Counted from the first letter of the stretch, positions 8,368 to 16,915 are shown. The stretch is DNA of 29,360 nt from an uncultured bacterium (GCA_905215945.1 CAJMRZ010000001.1:1-29360); one strand, 5' to 3'. Notes: generated by a model from the sequence alone, not told the origin. Numbers and translations are program-made.

Positions 8368-8413
8368 ACAAAATGGCCCGCGCGGTTCAGCATCGATGCA
8401 CGGGCCATTTTTT
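8368..8413. terminator. bidirectional terminator between lacI-A and lacE-B
   Basis: AAAATGGCCCG (8370-8380) pairs with CGGGCCATTTT (8401-8411). A T run follows on the plus strand, and an A-rich stretch precedes the stem, so it can serve both converging units. Confidence 0.88.
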
Positions 8414-8442
8414 GTCTGCGAGCGGCAGGTGGCGTCAGCGTC

Positions 8443-10203
8443 TTATGCCTTGAGGTTTTCCTCGATCCAGGCGACGGCACCCTTGGGATCCTTAGTGAGG
8501 TCGATGTACTGTTTGCCCTTGGGCGACAGCAGCGTGATGCCCAGGCGGTCGGTGTCGGCCTTCATCTCGTTGTAATAGGTGCGAACCTGCGGAGCCAGGA
8601 CGATGACGTTGTACTGGTCCATGATGGCGTAGTGGCTGCCGTAGGCACCGGCGTTGGCGGTAATGTCGATGCCCAGCTCGTCGGCGCCTTCCTTAAGCGC
8701 GTTGGCGAGCAGTGCAGAGGTGCCGGCGCCAGCGCACAGAACCAGAACCCTCAGATCCTTGCCCTTAAGGGCGGACGGAGCTGCGGAGGCCTCAGTGGCA
8801 GAAGCGGTCTCGACAACAGGAGCCTCAACGGCGGGGGCGGCAGCGGTCTTGACGGCCTTGGTCTCCTCGGCCTCTTCTTCGGCCAGGGTCTCGGCCTCCT
8901 GCTTGCACAGGACGTTGTCGTAGGCCTTGCAGAACGGGTAGTAGATCAAGAAGTCAACGACCAGCAGGACGACAACCAGGACCAGAGAGATCGGCTGGAA
9001 GTTGGTGTCGATGAAGGTGCCGATCGGTCCGGGGAGTGCCCACGGCATGGCATAGATAAAGCCGTTCATGCCCAAAAAGTCGATGAAGAACTTACCAATG
9101 AGGACGTTGGCCACGGGGGCAAACAGGAACGGGATCAGGAAGTACGGGTTGAGGATGATGGGCGCGGCGAACAGCAGCGGCTCGTTGACGGCGAACATCA
9201 CGGGTACGACAGAGGCTTTGCCGACGGCCTTGAGCTGCTTGGAGCGCATAAAGAGCAGGAAGATGATCGGGACAATGAACGTGGCGCCGGTGCCGCCGAG
9301 TTCGCCGATGTAGTTACCGAAGTTCTCGGTCAGGGCGAGGGCGGGGTGACCGCCGGCCTGCAGCGTGGCGAGGTTGGTGGTGATGTTGCCAAACAGCGCG
9401 GCGTTGAGGGCAGGCTTAACGACCGAGGGGCCGTGGATGCCCATGAACCAGAACAGCGGGATCATGAACCAGATGAGGGCGAGGCCGGCGTAGGAATCGG
9501 CAGCGGCGAACAGCGGGCTCACCAGCGTGGAGATGACGTTGGCAAACGGGACGGCCAAGCAGGTGCGGCAGATAACGTCGATGACGGCGACAAACAGGAT
9601 GGAGAAGCTGAAGGCGAAGATGTCGCGGAAGTTCTGGGCGATGGCGCCGGGGACTTCTTTGGGCAGCTTGATGGTGATGTCTCGCTTAATGCAGAAGGCA
9701 TAGATGTTGACCGTGGCAAATGCGGCGACAAAGGAGCTCAGTAGGCCCTTGGTGCCCATGTTGTCGGTAAAGAACACCGAGACATCGGCGCCGTCGATCT
9801 TGGCACTCGTCTGGGTAACGGCCAAGATGAGCATAGCGCACATGGCGGCGACCATGGTGCTCGTGGCGTTGATGGCCTTGCCGGCAGGCATGCGGCGGTT
9901 CTTGGAGCCGGTCAGCGCGCTTGCGGTGGTGCCGGCGACCATGATGCCCACGACGCCCATCGTGAAGTTGTAAACCTTGTTGCAGAAGTTCACGACGTCG
10001 ACGTTCCACCAGTCGGGCAGCGTAAAGCCGCCGACCGTGGCGACAACGCCCGGCAGGGTCGAAATAAGCAGGAAGACAGAAGAAGACAGGATGATGGGCA
10101 TTGCTGCCAAAAAGCCGTCTTTAATGGCCTGAAGGTAGATGTTCTTAGAGACCTTGTCGAAGTACGGCTGACCTTTCTCCAAGAACTTAACGATCGATTC
10201 CAT
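8443..10203 (-). CDS. lacE: PTS lactose-type permease EIICB, module B
   Basis: Paralogue of the module A permease, 586 residues. EIIC spans about 1-425 with IHGPSVV and the NEP motif. An acidic and Ala-rich linker follows (about 430-480), then EIIB with Cys490 in VLCAGAGTS. The EIIB half is nearly the same as in module A (APQVR-YYN-MKADTDRLGI). ATG 10203 follows GAGGAG. Here the permease is the second gene, 176 bp after lacG-B, the reverse of modules A and C. A strong hairpin in the gap may uncouple its expression. It has no EIIA in the module. The permease is lactose/cellobiose family; the exact substrate cannot be read from sequence. Confidence 0.87.
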   Translation of the reverse strand: MESIVKFLEKGQPYFDKVSKNIYLQAIKDGFLAAMPIILSSSVFLLISTLPGVVATVGGFTLPDWWNVDVVNFCNKVYNFTMGVVGIMVAGTTASALTGSKNRRMPAGKAINATSTMVAAMCAMLILAVTQTSAKIDGADVSVFFTDNMGTKGLLSSFVAAFATVNIYAFCIKRDITIKLPKEVPGAIAQNFRDIFAFSFSILFVAVIDVICRTCLAVPFANVISTLVSPLFAAADSYAGLALIWFMIPLFWFMGIHGPSVVKPALNAALFGNITTNLATLQAGGHPALALTENFGNYIGELGGTGATFIVPIIFLLFMRSKQLKAVGKASVVPVMFAVNEPLLFAAPIILNPYFLIPFLFAPVANVLIGKFFIDFLGMNGFIYAMPWALPGPIGTFIDTNFQPISLVLVVVLLVVDFLIYYPFCKAYDNVLCKQEAETLAEEEAEETKAVKTAAAPAVEAPVVETASATEASAAPSALKGKDLRVLVLCAGAGTSALLANALKEGADELGIDITANAGAYGSHYAIMDQYNVIVLAPQVRTYYNEMKADTDRLGITLLSPKGKQYIDLTKDPKGAVAWIEENLKA

Positions 10204-10311
10204 AGTTCACGCTCCTCTTTGCATGAAATCTTAATGGCATGGACGTTGAAAACCTATATGGTCTCCCGCTTGCTAAAAGCCCGGGTGCAGGCGGGGTCGG
10301 TCCCAGGGGGA

Positions 10312-10358
10312 GAGAGGGGAGCGGCTGGGTTTGTATCGCATAGGGCCGCTCCCCTCTC
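10312..10358 (-). other. intercistronic hairpin between lacG-B and lacE-B
   Basis: GAGAGGGGAGCGGC (10312-10325) pairs perfectly over 14 bp with GCCGCTCCCCTCTC (10345-10358). There is no T tract on the transcribed strand. It is the strongest of the three intercistronic hairpins. Confidence 0.8.
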
Positions 10359-10379
10359 GGGGGAAAGCGAGGCGATGCG

Positions 10380-11828
10380 CTACTGCGCGTCCGCCATAGT
10401 GTCGGCGAGCTCCTTGTACCAGAGTGCCGACTGCTTGATGTAGCGTTTTTGCGTGTCGAAGTCGATGTAGAACAGGCCGTAGCGCTTGTTATAGCCGTTG
10501 GCCCACGAGAACTGGTCCTGCAGGCTCCAGATAAAGTAGCCCTGGACGTCGACGCCCTCGGCGCGCGCCCGGAGCACCTTCTCCATGTGCTGGTCGACAA
10601 AGTCGATGCGCTCGGGATCGGCGACGATGCCGTTTGCGCCGGGCTCGGGGTCCTTGTGGCCCAGGCCGTTTTCGGTGATATAGATGACGGGGAGGTTGGG
10701 ATAGGTGGCGCTGATGTGCTTGAGCGTGTCGTAGAGGCCTTGCGGGTAGATGAGCCAATCCCAGTCGGTGGTGGGGATACCCGGCATATCGACCTGCTGC
10801 CCGACGCCCTTAAACTTAAAGCACGAGGTGCCCTTGTCTCCGGTGCCGTTAAAGCTGTTGGTGGACTCGCCATCGTAGGCGGCGATAAACGCCGACTGAT
10901 AGTAGTTGAGGCCGAACATATCGTTGCGGGGCGCCGCCTTGGCGAGCTCCTCCATGTCGCTGTCCTCAACCGTAAGCGTGGCGTTGTTGGCACGCAGAAT
11001 CTCGTTGATGAGTGAGAGGGTGCGCGCGGAGTAGTGACCCAGGAAGGCGCCGTCCATGATGAAGTCGGTGTAGAAGGCGTTGTACAGGTCGGCGGCGTGC
11101 TGGTCGGCGGGCGAGTCTGTGGCAGGATATGCCGGCGTCAGGACGTTGACCATGCCAATGCGTCCGCCCAGGTGCTCGGTCTCGTCAAGATCCTTATACA
11201 GGTTGACGGCGCGGGCGTGGGCAACGAGCTCGTTGTGCTGGCTCTGGATGCCGCTCGTCACATCAAAGTGATGGTTGGGCGGGAAGTTGCCTTGGATGTA
11301 TTGGGAGTGCGAGAGGCTGATGAGCTCGTTGATGGTGAACCAATTCTTGACCTCGCGGAACTCGCGGAAGCAGAACTCGGCATAGCGCACATAGGCGTCG
11401 ACGGTCTTGCGGTTGAGCCAGTCGCCCTGGTTGAACAGGGCGGCGGGGGAGTCAAAGTGATGCAGGGACACATAGGGCTCGACGCCATACTTTTTGCAGC
11501 AGGCGAACAGCTCGTGGTAGTGCTTAACGCCCTCGGCGAGGGGCTCGGCATCGTCGCCGTTGGGGAAGATGCGGGTCCAGGCGATGGACACACGGATGGC
11601 GTTGAGTCCATGCTCGGCAGAAAGGCGGATATCCTCCTCGTAGCGGTTGTAGAAATCACTGGCCGGGTCGGGCAAAAAGCGACCCTGGGCGACAAGGTAA
11701 TCGTCCCACATGGTCTTACCCTTGCCTGCCACCTTCGTGGAACCTTCCGTTTGGTACGCGGCGGTTGCGGCGCCCCAAACAAAGCCCTTCGGCAGCTGCT
11801 GTACGCGGTTTAGCAAAGACATATGCAT
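10380..11828 (-). CDS. lacG: 6-phospho-beta-galactosidase (GH1), module B
   Basis: GH1 enzyme of 482 residues. The acid/base is Glu168 in TINELI and the nucleophile Glu386 in ITENG. The phosphate pocket FSWANGYNKRYG gives Ser441, Trp442, Lys448 and Tyr450, the LacG pattern. It is the most divergent of the three hydrolases: the N-terminal part reads TEGSTKVAGKGKTMWDDYL where A and C share VEGETRTHGKGK, and residues 170-300 differ widely. The aglycone specificity may therefore differ. First gene of module B, divergent from lacI-B. ATG 11828 has AGGG only 3 bases upstream; ATG 11822 is better spaced and may be the true start. Confidence 0.87.
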   Translation of the reverse strand: MHMSLLNRVQQLPKGFVWGAATAAYQTEGSTKVAGKGKTMWDDYLVAQGRFLPDPASDFYNRYEEDIRLSAEHGLNAIRVSIAWTRIFPNGDDAEPLAEGVKHYHELFACCKKYGVEPYVSLHHFDSPAALFNQGDWLNRKTVDAYVRYAEFCFREFREVKNWFTINELISLSHSQYIQGNFPPNHHFDVTSGIQSQHNELVAHARAVNLYKDLDETEHLGGRIGMVNVLTPAYPATDSPADQHAADLYNAFYTDFIMDGAFLGHYSARTLSLINEILRANNATLTVEDSDMEELAKAAPRNDMFGLNYYQSAFIAAYDGESTNSFNGTGDKGTSCFKFKGVGQQVDMPGIPTTDWDWLIYPQGLYDTLKHISATYPNLPVIYITENGLGHKDPEPGANGIVADPERIDFVDQHMEKVLRARAEGVDVQGYFIWSLQDQFSWANGYNKRYGLFYIDFDTQKRYIKQSALWYKELADTMADAQ

Positions 11829-11940
11829 ACACCCTCTCGTCTCGCTGTTCGATATTGTGCGTTTGCGCTCAGGAGGCTCCCTGGTTAGCGTTCAGCGGTG
11901 AAAAAGCCCGATAAACACTATCTTAAAATGATTAGAACCA

Positions 11941-11982
11941 AAATGAGCACGTGAACATTTGACAATGAGCACGTTAACATCC
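11941..11982. promoter_or_regulatory. two LacI operators upstream of lacG-B
   Basis: AAATGAGCACGTGAACATTT (11941-11960) and AATGAGCACGTTAACAT inside 11963-11982 have centres 22 bp apart. Both have an ACGT core and ATGAGCAC left half. On the minus strand a possible -10 TATACA (11996-11991) lies just upstream, placing both sites at the transcription start. Confidence 0.75.
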
Positions 11983-12020
11983 GGCTGGGATGTATAGAAA
12001 CAAAACAACTTCAAACAGCC

Positions 12021-12050
12021 GCGAACGGTTGTATTTGTTCGGTAAGCGGT
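12021..12050. promoter_or_regulatory. paired 9-mer, 21-bp spacing (module B)
   Basis: GCGAACGGT at 12021 and GTAAGCGGT at 12042, start-to-start 21 bp, directly upstream of the -35 of lacI-B. With the operators and promoter these account for most of the 335-base gap. I see nothing clear in 11829-11940. Confidence 0.6.
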
Positions 12051-12055
12051 TTTGA

Positions 12056-12085
12056 TTGACAGAAGTTTTCATGTTGTGGTATATG
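12056..12085 (+). promoter_or_regulatory. promoter of lacI-B
   Basis: TTGACA (12056-12061), 18-bp spacer, TATATG (12080-12085) with an extended TGG before it. It is the clearest regulator promoter in the window. Confidence 0.65.
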
Positions 12086-12096
12086 GCTCGGGTATC

Positions 12097-12113
12097 ATGA
12101 GCACGTTATCGAT
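12097..12113. promoter_or_regulatory. third LacI operator, module B (autoregulation)
   Basis: ATGAGCACGTTATCGAT repeats the left half-site of the two sites upstream of lacG-B, with a weak right half. It lies just past the predicted start of transcription of lacI-B. Confidence 0.5.
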
Positions 12114-12163
12114 GTATGTACGATGCGCCATGGGCGCGGGGAATAGTTGGGAAGCAGGTTAGC

Positions 12164-13201
12164 GTGGAAGGCATGGCTCAGCAGACAAGGAATGGTCATT
12201 CGGCGAGCGCGGCAGAGGTTGCGGCGCTCGCTGGCGTGAGCCGCCAGACTGTGTCTCGCGTGGTCAACGGTGTGCCCAACGTGACGGAAAAGACGCGCAA
12301 GCGTGTGCTGGCCGCCATGGAAGAGCTGGGCTTTCGTCCCAATTTTGCTGGAGCGGCGTTGCGCGGCGGGTCGTATCGTTCTATTGGCCTGTGCATGTAC
12401 AACATCACACGTGTCGGTAACCTGGCGACGCTCGAGGGTATCATGCAAGCGGCGCGCGAGCACGATTTTGCCGTCACTATGATCGAGATGGGCGGCGACA
12501 AGCCCTATACACTTGCCGATGCCTCGCGCCGCATGGTCGAGCGACCCGTCGACGGCATGATTCTCAACATGAACCGCATGGCTCCCGATTTTGAGGAGTT
12601 TGTTCCCCAGCCGGGAGTGCGAACGGTCATCCTGTCCATGTATGCGCATCCGCGCTGCACGACGATCGACTCCGACCAGTATGGTTCGTGCGAGCTGTTG
12701 ACCAATTATCTGCTGGAACATGGTCACTCGAATATGCGGTTTGTGGCGGGTCCGGAAAACTCGATTTCCTCGCGTTTTCGTGAGGCCGGTTGGCGCGATA
12801 CGCTGGGTCGTGCTCATGTCGATGCCGCTCCGATGCTGCGTGGCGATTGGAGTGCGGACAGTGGGTACGCCATGGGCGAGCGGATTGCGGCCGAGGTGCT
12901 TGCCGGCGGGTCGCAGGCGCCGACTGCCGTGCTTGCGGCAAATGACCAGATGGCGCTGGGCGTTATCGCCGCGCTCGAGAACGCGGGCCTGTCCGTGCCC
13001 GACGACGTGAGCGTGGTTGGTATCGACGACGCACTCGAGGGACTTGTTCCTCACAATCGACTGACGACGCTGCGATTTGATTTGCGCGGTGTCGGTAAGC
13101 TTGCGTTTGAGGCGGCGATTGGAGAGAGCTCGTCTATCGAGGCGATTCATGTGCCGAGTACGCTGGTCGAACGCTCGACTGTTAGGGACATGCGGGGTTA
13201 G
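12164..13201 (+). CDS. LacI-family regulator, module B
   Basis: Repressor of 345 residues from GTG 12164, which has GCAGG 5 bases upstream. ATG 12173 and ATG 12116 are in-frame alternatives; the last adds a tail that does not fit the family. The helix-turn-helix (about 16-38) is AAEVAALAGVSRQTVSRVVN, with Arg-Gln at the specificity positions. The hinge is FRPNFAGAALRGG, followed by a standard effector domain (PVDGMILNMNRM, AANDQMALGVIAAL, DDVSVVGIDD). Effector-domain segments such as MYNITRVGNL resemble lacI-C (MFNITGTGNL) more than lacI-A. Divergent from lacG-B. Operators of its own type lie on both sides of the shared gap. Confidence 0.9.
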   Translation: MEGMAQQTRNGHSASAAEVAALAGVSRQTVSRVVNGVPNVTEKTRKRVLAAMEELGFRPNFAGAALRGGSYRSIGLCMYNITRVGNLATLEGIMQAAREHDFAVTMIEMGGDKPYTLADASRRMVERPVDGMILNMNRMAPDFEEFVPQPGVRTVILSMYAHPRCTTIDSDQYGSCELLTNYLLEHGHSNMRFVAGPENSISSRFREAGWRDTLGRAHVDAAPMLRGDWSADSGYAMGERIAAEVLAGGSQAPTAVLAANDQMALGVIAALENAGLSVPDDVSVVGIDDALEGLVPHNRLTTLRFDLRGVGKLAFEAAIGESSSIEAIHVPSTLVERSTVRDMRG

Positions 13202-13215
13202 GTCCTACTCCGTTT

Positions 13216-13353
13216 GTCTCGATTTGTAACAGGTAGACGGTCAAAAGCGGGCTACGTGTTACAGATTTAGATTCTTCGGAAAGAGCAATCCTGTTCGTCT
13301 CAATCTGTAACAGCTAGGACCAAAAAACTCGGCTAGATGTTACAGATCGAGAC
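13216..13353. repeat. pair of extragenic palindromes (REP-like), locus 3
   Basis: Units 13216-13271 (GTAG/CTAC inner stem) and 13297-13353 (CTAG/CTAG). They lie between the convergent ends of lacI-B and lacG-C. The spacer differs from loci 1 and 2. Confidence 0.85.
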
Positions 13354-13373
13354 AAACGTGCGACACGGTCCGC

Positions 13374-13420
13374 CCAAAAAAGGCCGGGGGCGGCGCGCCG
13401 TGTGACGTGCCGCCCCCGGC
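13374..13420 (-). terminator. rho-independent terminator after lacG-C
   Basis: GCCGGGGGCGGC (13383-13394) pairs with GCCGCCCCCGGC (13409-13420) and is followed on the minus strand by a T tract. It lies 45 bases beyond the lacG-C stop. Confidence 0.93.
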
Positions 13421-13465
13421 TGAGAAATGGGGACAGGTTATGTGAGCGGGCAACCCCGCCAGTCA

Positions 13466-14905
13466 CTAGTCCAGACGACGGGTCTGCGCCACGTGCTTAT
13501 ACCAGTATGCGCTTGCCTTGGGTGTGCGCTTCTGGGTTTCAAAGTCAACGTAAAAGAAGCCGTAACGCTTGTTGTAGCCATTGGTCCAGGAGAACTGATC
13601 CTGCAGGCTCCACAGGAAGTAGCCGCCCACGTTGACGCCCACCTCCATGGCCTTGAGCAACCAGCGCAGGTGCTGCTCGATGTAGTCGATGCGCGGCTGG
13701 TCGTCCACAAAACCGTCCTTGTAGGGGTCCTTGTAGCCCATGCCGTTCTCGGTGATGAAGATCTGCTTGTAGTTGGGGTAGCGCTGTTTAATGTAGACGA
13801 GCAGATCGAACAGGCCCTCGGGATAGATGATCCAGTCCCAGTCGGTGGTGGGGATGCCAGGCTTGTTCACGTGCTCGCCAATGCCCTTGACGCGCCAGCG
13901 GCCGGTGCCCTTCTCGCCCGTACCGTTGTGGTGCAGGTCGTTCTCGCCATCGTAAGCCTTCAAGAAACGGCACTGGTAGTTGTTAACGCCCAGGTAGTCG
14001 TTGTAGAGCGCGGCCTCGCGCATGATTTCCAGATCCTCGTCCAAGATCTCGATGGTGCTGCCCGAGACGGCGGCCAGGCGGTTGGCGCACTCGAGGGTGT
14101 CGGGCGCATAGTCGCCGCGGAAGGTGGCGTCGAGCAAGAACTGGTTTTGCAGCACGTGCTCGTTGTTGGCGGCCTTGATGTCGGCGGGGTCGTTCTCGTT
14201 GAGCGGATACTTAAACTCCAGCGACTGAATGACGCCGATCTTGCCCTTAAAGCCGCCGTTGTGGAAGGCCAGCACGGCCTTGGCGTGGGCGAGCATCATG
14301 TTGTGCTCGCACTGGAAGGCCTCGGCCAGATGCGCCTTGACGCCACCGGGGAAGGTGCCCTCGATGTAGGTGTTGGAGGCGTCGGCCCAGATCTCGTTAA
14401 AGGTGAACCAGTAGGTCACCTGGTCGGCGTACTCCTTAAAGCAGAAGGTAGCAAAGTCCACAAAGGCGTCGATGGTCTCGCGGTTGAGGAAGTCGCCCTT
14501 CTCAAAGAGGGACAGCGGCGTGTCAAAGTGATGCAGCGTGACAAACGGCTCAACGTGGTGCTTATGGCACTCGGCGAAGAGGTCGTGATAGAACTGCACG
14601 CCCTCGGGGTTAATCTCACCGGTACCGTTGGGGAAGATGCGGCTCCAGGCGATAGAGAGGCGAATGCCGTTGATGCCGAACTCCTCGCACAGCTCCAAAT
14701 CGACGGGGTACTGGTTGTAGAAGTCCGAAGCGGGATCGGGGGAGAAGCGCCCCTGGGCCTCCAGGAAGTCGTCCCAGGCGACTTTGCCTTTACCATGGGT
14801 GCGGGTCTCGCCCTCTACCTGGTAGGCAGCGGTAGCGCCGCCAAAGACAAAGTCCTCGGGAAACTGCGCGGGCGGGTTGGTGACGCTAGCAGGATTAACG
14901 GACAT
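13466..14905 (-). CDS. lacG: 6-phospho-beta-galactosidase (GH1), module C
   Basis: GH1 enzyme of 479 residues and, by eye, the closest of the three to staphylococcal LacG (for example FPNGTGEINPEGVQFYH, KHHVEPFVTLHHFDTP). The acid/base is Glu171 in TFNEI and the nucleophile Glu386 in ITENG. The pocket FSWTNGYNKRYG supplies Ser439, Trp440, Lys446 and Tyr448 for the 6-phosphate and galactose C4 contacts. It should release galactose-6-phosphate for the LacAB pathway encoded to the right. Second gene of module C, 66 bp after lacE-C, with a hairpin between. The start at 14905 lacks a strong ribosome binding site (GGAT only), so translation may be coupled or weak. Confidence 0.92.
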   Translation of the reverse strand: MSVNPASVTNPPAQFPEDFVFGGATAAYQVEGETRTHGKGKVAWDDFLEAQGRFSPDPASDFYNQYPVDLELCEEFGINGIRLSIAWSRIFPNGTGEINPEGVQFYHDLFAECHKHHVEPFVTLHHFDTPLSLFEKGDFLNRETIDAFVDFATFCFKEYADQVTYWFTFNEIWADASNTYIEGTFPGGVKAHLAEAFQCEHNMMLAHAKAVLAFHNGGFKGKIGVIQSLEFKYPLNENDPADIKAANNEHVLQNQFLLDATFRGDYAPDTLECANRLAAVSGSTIEILDEDLEIMREAALYNDYLGVNNYQCRFLKAYDGENDLHHNGTGEKGTGRWRVKGIGEHVNKPGIPTTDWDWIIYPEGLFDLLVYIKQRYPNYKQIFITENGMGYKDPYKDGFVDDQPRIDYIEQHLRWLLKAMEVGVNVGGYFLWSLQDQFSWTNGYNKRYGFFYVDFETQKRTPKASAYWYKHVAQTRRLD

Positions 14906-14929
14906 GATGATCCAATCGTCTAAATCGAA

Positions 14930-14961
14930 GGGCCAGCCGGTCTTGGATGGTCGGCTGGCCC
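14930..14961 (-). other. intercistronic hairpin between lacE-C and lacG-C
   Basis: GGGCCAGCCG (14930-14939) pairs perfectly with CGGCTGGCCC (14952-14961). It sits directly before the lacG-C leader and has no T tract. Confidence 0.75.
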
Positions 14962-14971
14962 TGAGCGTTAC

Positions 14972-16735
14972 TTACTTCGAGAGTTGCTCGCTTACGAAGG
15001 CGAGAGACTTATCGCCGTTTTGGGAAAGCTCGATGTACTGCTTACCGCGGCAGGCGACGCACTTGTTGCCCACGCGCTCGCAGTCCTTCTGCAGGTCGGC
15101 CAGGTAACTGGCGGCCTGCGGGGCCAGGACGACCAGATCGAAGTCGGGGAGCATGTCCACGTGGTTGCCATAGGCCTCGGCAGCGGTCTCAAGATTGATG
15201 CCGCGCTCCTTGGCGGCCTTGGCCAGCGCGTTGGCGAGCAGGCCCGAGGTTCCGCCGCCCTGGCAGAGCACGAGCACGCGCTTGCCGTTGAGGTCGCTGG
15301 CGGTCGTTGCCTCGGTGGCGGCGGGAGCGACGTCGGACTTCACGGCCTCGGCAGCAGCGCCGGCGGCAACGCTCTTGGCGTCAGCCTTGCCCTGGAAGGC
15401 ATCGTTGAGCTTAGCGGCCTTCTCGGCGTTCTTGGCTGCGAGCTCCTCCTGGGAAATCTCGGCCTCCTCGGCGCACTTCTGGGCGTCATAGGCACGGAAG
15501 AACGGATAGTACAGAACGAAGTCGACGACCAGGATAAGGGCGAGCATCACAAAGGCGAGCGGCTGGAAGCCCAGGCCCATGATGGTGCCGATGGGGCCGG
15601 GGACGGTCCAAGGCAGGGTGTACATAAAGCCGTTCATGCCCAAGAAGTCGATAAAGATCTTGAGGATCCAGATGTTGGCGATCGGGGCAAAGACAAACGG
15701 GACAAAGAAGACGGGGTTGAGCACGATGGGCGCGGCGAACAGCAGCGGCTCGTTGACGGCAAAGCAGACGGGGACGATGGCGGCCTTACCGACGGCGCGC
15801 ATCTCCTGAGACTTGGCCAGGAAGCAGAACATAAAGACCAGGACGAGCGTGGCGCCGGTGCCGCCCATGCAGACGACGAAGTACTGGGCACCCTGGGTCA
15901 GGACAGCGGAAGCGTGCTGGCCGGCCTGGAACGCAGCCAGGTTGTCGGTCATGTTGGCAACGAGGGCGGCGGCGATGGCGGGCTCGACGATCGAGGGGCC
16001 GTGGACGCCCACGAACCAGAAGAGGCTCATGGCGCCGTAGATCACAGCGAGGCCGATGTAGCCATCGGCAGCGGTGAACAGGGGCTGGAACACCTGGATG
16101 ACACCCTGGGCAAAGCAGAAGCCAAAAGCAGCGCGGAAGACGATGTCAAAAACCCAAAAGACGGTGATGCAGACGGAGAAGGGGATGATGTCCTTAAAGG
16201 TCTGCGAGATGTTGGGCGGAACCTGCTCGGGCATCTTGACGGTGATGTTGCGCTTAATGAAGAACTTGTAGATGATGCCAGTCACAAACGCAGCGATGAA
16301 AGCGGTCAGCAGGCCCTTGGAACCAAGGTAGGTGGTGTTGAAACCGCTGGCGGCGTCCGTGGCGATCGTGTCGCTCGAAAGGAGCAAGAAGCCGATGATG
16401 GCCGCGCACATGCACGAGATGAAGTTGATCTGGTTGTTCTTGGGCAGATCGCGGTTCTGAGCGTCGGCGAAGTGCTTGGCCGTGGTGGCGGCGCAGGCGA
16501 TGGCCAGGATGCCCATGGAGTAGTTGTAGCACTTCCACAGGGCGTTGTTGATGTCATCGGGCCAGTAGAAACCCCAGATGTTGGGGACCGAGGCTACCAG
16601 GCAGAAGATGGACGAGAAGATGATGATGGGGATGACGGAGATAAAGCCGTCGCGGATCGCCTTGAGGTACTTGTTGCGGGCGATCGCGTTGAAAAAGGGC
16701 TGGCCCTTTTCGATGATGGCGATGAGTTGCTCCAT
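14972..16735 (-). CDS. lacE: PTS lactose permease EIICB, module C
   Basis: Lactose-type EIICB of 587 residues. The EIIC part follows LacE of staphylococci closely (SVPNIWGFYW, NQINFIS, HGPSIVEPAIAA, MGGTGAT). The linker (about 425-480) is rich in Ala and Lys. EIIB has Cys491 in VLCQGGGTSGLLANAL. Two further cysteines (CERVGNKCVACRGK region) near the end of EIIB are absent from A and B. ATG 16735 follows AGGAG. First gene of module C and divergent from lacI-C. It is the most likely true lactose permease of the three. EIIA is supplied by lacF, 1.6 kb to the right on the other strand. Confidence 0.92.
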   Translation of the reverse strand: MEQLIAIIEKGQPFFNAIARNKYLKAIRDGFISVIPIIIFSSIFCLVASVPNIWGFYWPDDINNALWKCYNYSMGILAIACAATTAKHFADAQNRDLPKNNQINFISCMCAAIIGFLLLSSDTIATDAASGFNTTYLGSKGLLTAFIAAFVTGIIYKFFIKRNITVKMPEQVPPNISQTFKDIIPFSVCITVFWVFDIVFRAAFGFCFAQGVIQVFQPLFTAADGYIGLAVIYGAMSLFWFVGVHGPSIVEPAIAAALVANMTDNLAAFQAGQHASAVLTQGAQYFVVCMGGTGATLVLVFMFCFLAKSQEMRAVGKAAIVPVCFAVNEPLLFAAPIVLNPVFFVPFVFAPIANIWILKIFIDFLGMNGFMYTLPWTVPGPIGTIMGLGFQPLAFVMLALILVVDFVLYYPFFRAYDAQKCAEEAEISQEELAAKNAEKAAKLNDAFQGKADAKSVAAGAAAEAVKSDVAPAATEATTASDLNGKRVLVLCQGGGTSGLLANALAKAAKERGINLETAAEAYGNHVDMLPDFDLVVLAPQAASYLADLQKDCERVGNKCVACRGKQYIELSQNGDKSLAFVSEQLSK

Positions 16736-16793
16736 GCAATGCTCCTAAGAGTCGGTGGGTTAGCAACGATGGTAGCTTTTGACTTTCGGTTGC

Positions 16794-16817
16794 CAAAATG
16801 TTGACGTTGCCATTTTG
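16794..16817. promoter_or_regulatory. LacI operator O1, module C
   Basis: Imperfect palindrome centred on 16805/16806: CAAAATGTTGAC with GTTGCCATTTTG, mismatched at two positions in each arm. It lies 59 bp upstream of lacE-C. Confidence 0.75.
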
Positions 16818-16915
16818 TGACACAAAAAAAGAAGCGAACCGGTGGTTCCTGTGCCTGCGAACCGTCGATTCCTTACGCGTAAACGTTTGAGCCGCCCGGT
16901 GGCTCTGTGTTTGCA

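Noticed and set aside
12116..12163. N-terminal extension of lacI-B from ATG 12116.
   Set aside because: The added residues do not belong to the family, no ribosome binding site is present, and the better spaced GTG 12164 follows.
14984..16804. Long open frame antisense to lacE-C (about 600 codons), and similar long frames opposite the other lac genes and at 52-933.
   Set aside because: High GC produces open frames opposite real genes. The predicted proteins are low-complexity, rich in Gly, Asp, Val and His, have no family motifs, and lie opposite genes with clear active sites.
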